Below, one piece after another: positions 4,857-5,903 of a DNA stretch of 5,903 nucleotides. Positions within the stretch are counted from its first letter, which is position 1; the number at the start of each line of letters is the position of its first letter. The DNA is from CALCKU01 sp964607445. GTDB taxonomy: Bacteria > Pseudomonadota > Alphaproteobacteria > Caulobacterales > Maricaulaceae. The stretch spans positions 1 through 5,903 of the forward strand of contig CAZSKN010000068.1 in NCBI GenBank assembly GCA_964607445.1. Direction: 5' to 3'. Made by a program: the position numbers and the translations under genes. The notes beneath the pieces are model-generated. The model ran no database searches and was not told the origin of the DNA. It saw only the letters and a program-made list of their open reading frames with translations.

Positions 4857-5834
4857 ATGAAAACAGCAATTACAGAAATGTGTGGCATTGAGCATCCGAT
4901 TATCCAAGGTGGTATGCATTTTGTTGGTTTTGCAGAACTTGCCGCTGCCGTCTCCAATGCTGGCGGGTTAGGCACGATTACGGGTTTGACCCAAAGAACG
5001 GCAGGCGATCTTGCAAATGAGATTGCCCGTTGCAAAGATATGACGGATAAGCCCTTTGCTGTGAATTTAACCTTTCTTCCCACGCTTAACCCCCCGGACT
5101 ATCCGGCCTATGTCAAAGCGATTATTGAAGGTGGTGTCAAAGTGGTCGAAACGGCAGGCCGAAATCCGGCACAAGTCCTACCTTACCTGAAAGATGCCGG
5201 GATTAAAGTGATCCATAAATGCACATCTGTGCGTCACGCCCTCAAAGCGCAATCGATTGGCTGTGATGCGGTTTCTGTTGACGGATTTGAATGTGGGGGA
5301 CATCCCGGGGAAGATGATATTCCAAACATGATCCTATTACCGCGCGCCGCAGACGAGCTGGACATTCCATTTGTATCCTCTGGCGGTCAGGCTGACGGAC
5401 GTTCGCTTGTCGCCTCACTTGCCATGGGCGCAGAAGGTATGAATATGGGGACTCGTTTTATCGCTACCCAAGAAGCGCCGGTTCACCAAAATGTTAAAGA
5501 TGCGATTGTGGCCGCCAGTGAACTGGATACCCGTCTTGTCATGCGCCCGCTTCGTAATACCGAGCGTGTTCTTAATAATGCGGCCGTCGAGCGGTTACTT
5601 GAAAAGGAAAAAGCGCTCGGCGACAAGATAAAGTTTGAAGATATTGTCGAAGAAGTGGCCGGTGTTTATCCACGTATTATGCTCGAAGGTGACATGGATA
5701 TCGGCGCTTGGTCTTGCGGGATGGTTGCCGGATTGATCAATGATATCCCGACCTGCCAAGAGCTGATTGACGGTATTATGAATGAAGCTGATGCTATTAT
5801 CAACGAACGGTTGGCGCGGTTGCAGGCCAGTTAA
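4857..5834 (+). CDS. FMN-dependent oxidoreductase, nitronate monooxygenase superfamily (probable NADH:quinone reductase type)
   Basis: The product is a 325-residue TIM-barrel flavoprotein, started by ATG with GAGAAGG seven bases upstream. FMN-site marks are IIQGGMHFVG (15-24), SNAGGLGTI (33-41), SSGG (174-177) and the phosphate-binding GAEGMNMGTRF (191-201). GFECGGHPGEDDIP (143-156) carries His149, the usual active-site histidine. Automatic annotation would say nitronate monooxygenase or 2-nitropropane dioxygenase. However, HKCTSVRHALKA, ECxGHPGEDDIP and the N-terminal pattern closely follow what I recall of Pseudomonas PA1024, which was shown to be an NADH:quinone reductase without nitronate activity. 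I therefore favour two-electron quinone reduction with NADH; this rests on memory of that protein. No signal peptide is visible. It follows a 305-base gap with its own ribosome site and is probably a separate transcript. Confidence 0.92.
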   Translation: MKTAITEMCGIEHPIIQGGMHFVGFAELAAAVSNAGGLGTITGLTQRTAGDLANEIARCKDMTDKPFAVNLTFLPTLNPPDYPAYVKAIIEGGVKVVETAGRNPAQVLPYLKDAGIKVIHKCTSVRHALKAQSIGCDAVSVDGFECGGHPGEDDIPNMILLPRAADELDIPFVSSGGQADGRSLVASLAMGAEGMNMGTRFIATQEAPVHQNVKDAIVAASELDTRLVMRPLRNTERVLNNAAVERLLEKEKALGDKIKFEDIVEEVAGVYPRIMLEGDMDIGAWSCGMVAGLINDIPTCQELIDGIMNEADAIINERLARLQAS

Positions 5835-5846
5835 AATTGAGGGAAT

Positions 5847-5863
5847 GCCATCTGGAAAATGGC
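5847..5863 (+). terminator. Weak hairpin after the flavin enzyme
   Basis: GCCAT (5847-5851) and ATGGC (5859-5863) pair around a 7-base loop, followed by TAAATTCTTT. The 5-bp stem and broken T tract make this a poor terminator at best. Its right arm would include the possible start codon at 5859. Confidence 0.2.
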
Positions 5864-5903
5864 TAAATTCTTTCACGCCGTGTTCAAATATATCATCGGG
5901 GTC
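5859..5903 (+). CDS. Possible start of a gene running off the right edge
   Basis: ATG 5859 opens a frame of 15 codons to the window end (MAKFFHAVFKYIIGV). The hydrophobic pattern would suit a membrane segment or a signal-anchor start. There is no good ribosome site: GAGGGA at 5839-5844 is 14 bases away. A second frame, from ATG 5845, is also open to the edge but has GAGGGA touching the start. Too little is visible to name a product. Confidence 0.3.
   Translation, partial: MAKFFHAVFKYIIGV

Noticed and set aside
5595..5903. Minus-strand frame open to the right edge
   Set aside because: Most of it lies antisense to the well-supported flavin gene and the translation has no recognisable family pattern.

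Overview
The window looks like accessory or catabolic chromosome from a Gram-negative bacterium, probably a proteobacterium. Base composition is moderate, genes are closely packed and cytoplasmic, and Shine-Dalgarno sites are mostly weak. The protein families (a DhlA-like alpha/beta hydrolase, a phytanoyl-CoA dioxygenase relative, a DsbA/2-hydroxychromene-2-carboxylate isomerase relative and an FMN oxidoreductase) are common in environmental, often marine, Alpha- and Gammaproteobacteria. The lineage is an inference; there is no rRNA, tRNA or mobile element to anchor it.

Layout. (1) Positions 3-902 (+): a haloalkane-dehalogenase-like hydrolase whose first codons lie off the left edge, followed by a 12-bp-stem hairpin. 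(2) Positions 1189-2112 (+): two tandem type II dehydroquinase-fold genes three bases apart. The second has every expected catalytic residue (aroQ). The first keeps the fold signature but has lost most of the active site. (3) Positions 2160-3332 (-): a phytanoyl-CoA-dioxygenase-family Fe(II)/2-oxoglutarate enzyme, convergent with aroQ and divergent from (4) a TetR-family regulator at 3430-4098 (+). The space between them holds a plausible sigma70 promoter for the dioxygenase with two dyads on it, suggesting direct control by the regulator. (5) Positions 4204-4551 (+): a wrecked DsbA/HCCA-isomerase-like gene with an in-frame TGA at codon 9 and, by family comparison, a large internal deletion. 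(6) Positions 4552-4856: 305 bases with no convincing gene, containing a terminator-like hairpin, an inverted repeat and a doubtful 59-codon ORF. (7) Positions 4857-5834 (+): an FMN enzyme of the nitronate monooxygenase superfamily, closer in motifs to the PA1024-type NADH:quinone reductase. (8) A possible gene start at 5859 runs off the right edge.

How the genes fit together is mostly inference. The set suggests uptake and oxidation of a small organic or acyl-CoA substrate rather than housekeeping metabolism, but no complete pathway can be read here. The points most worth following are the active/inactive dehydroquinase pair, the two dyads on the dioxygenase promoter, and the doubly broken isomerase gene, which suggests a cluster losing a step.
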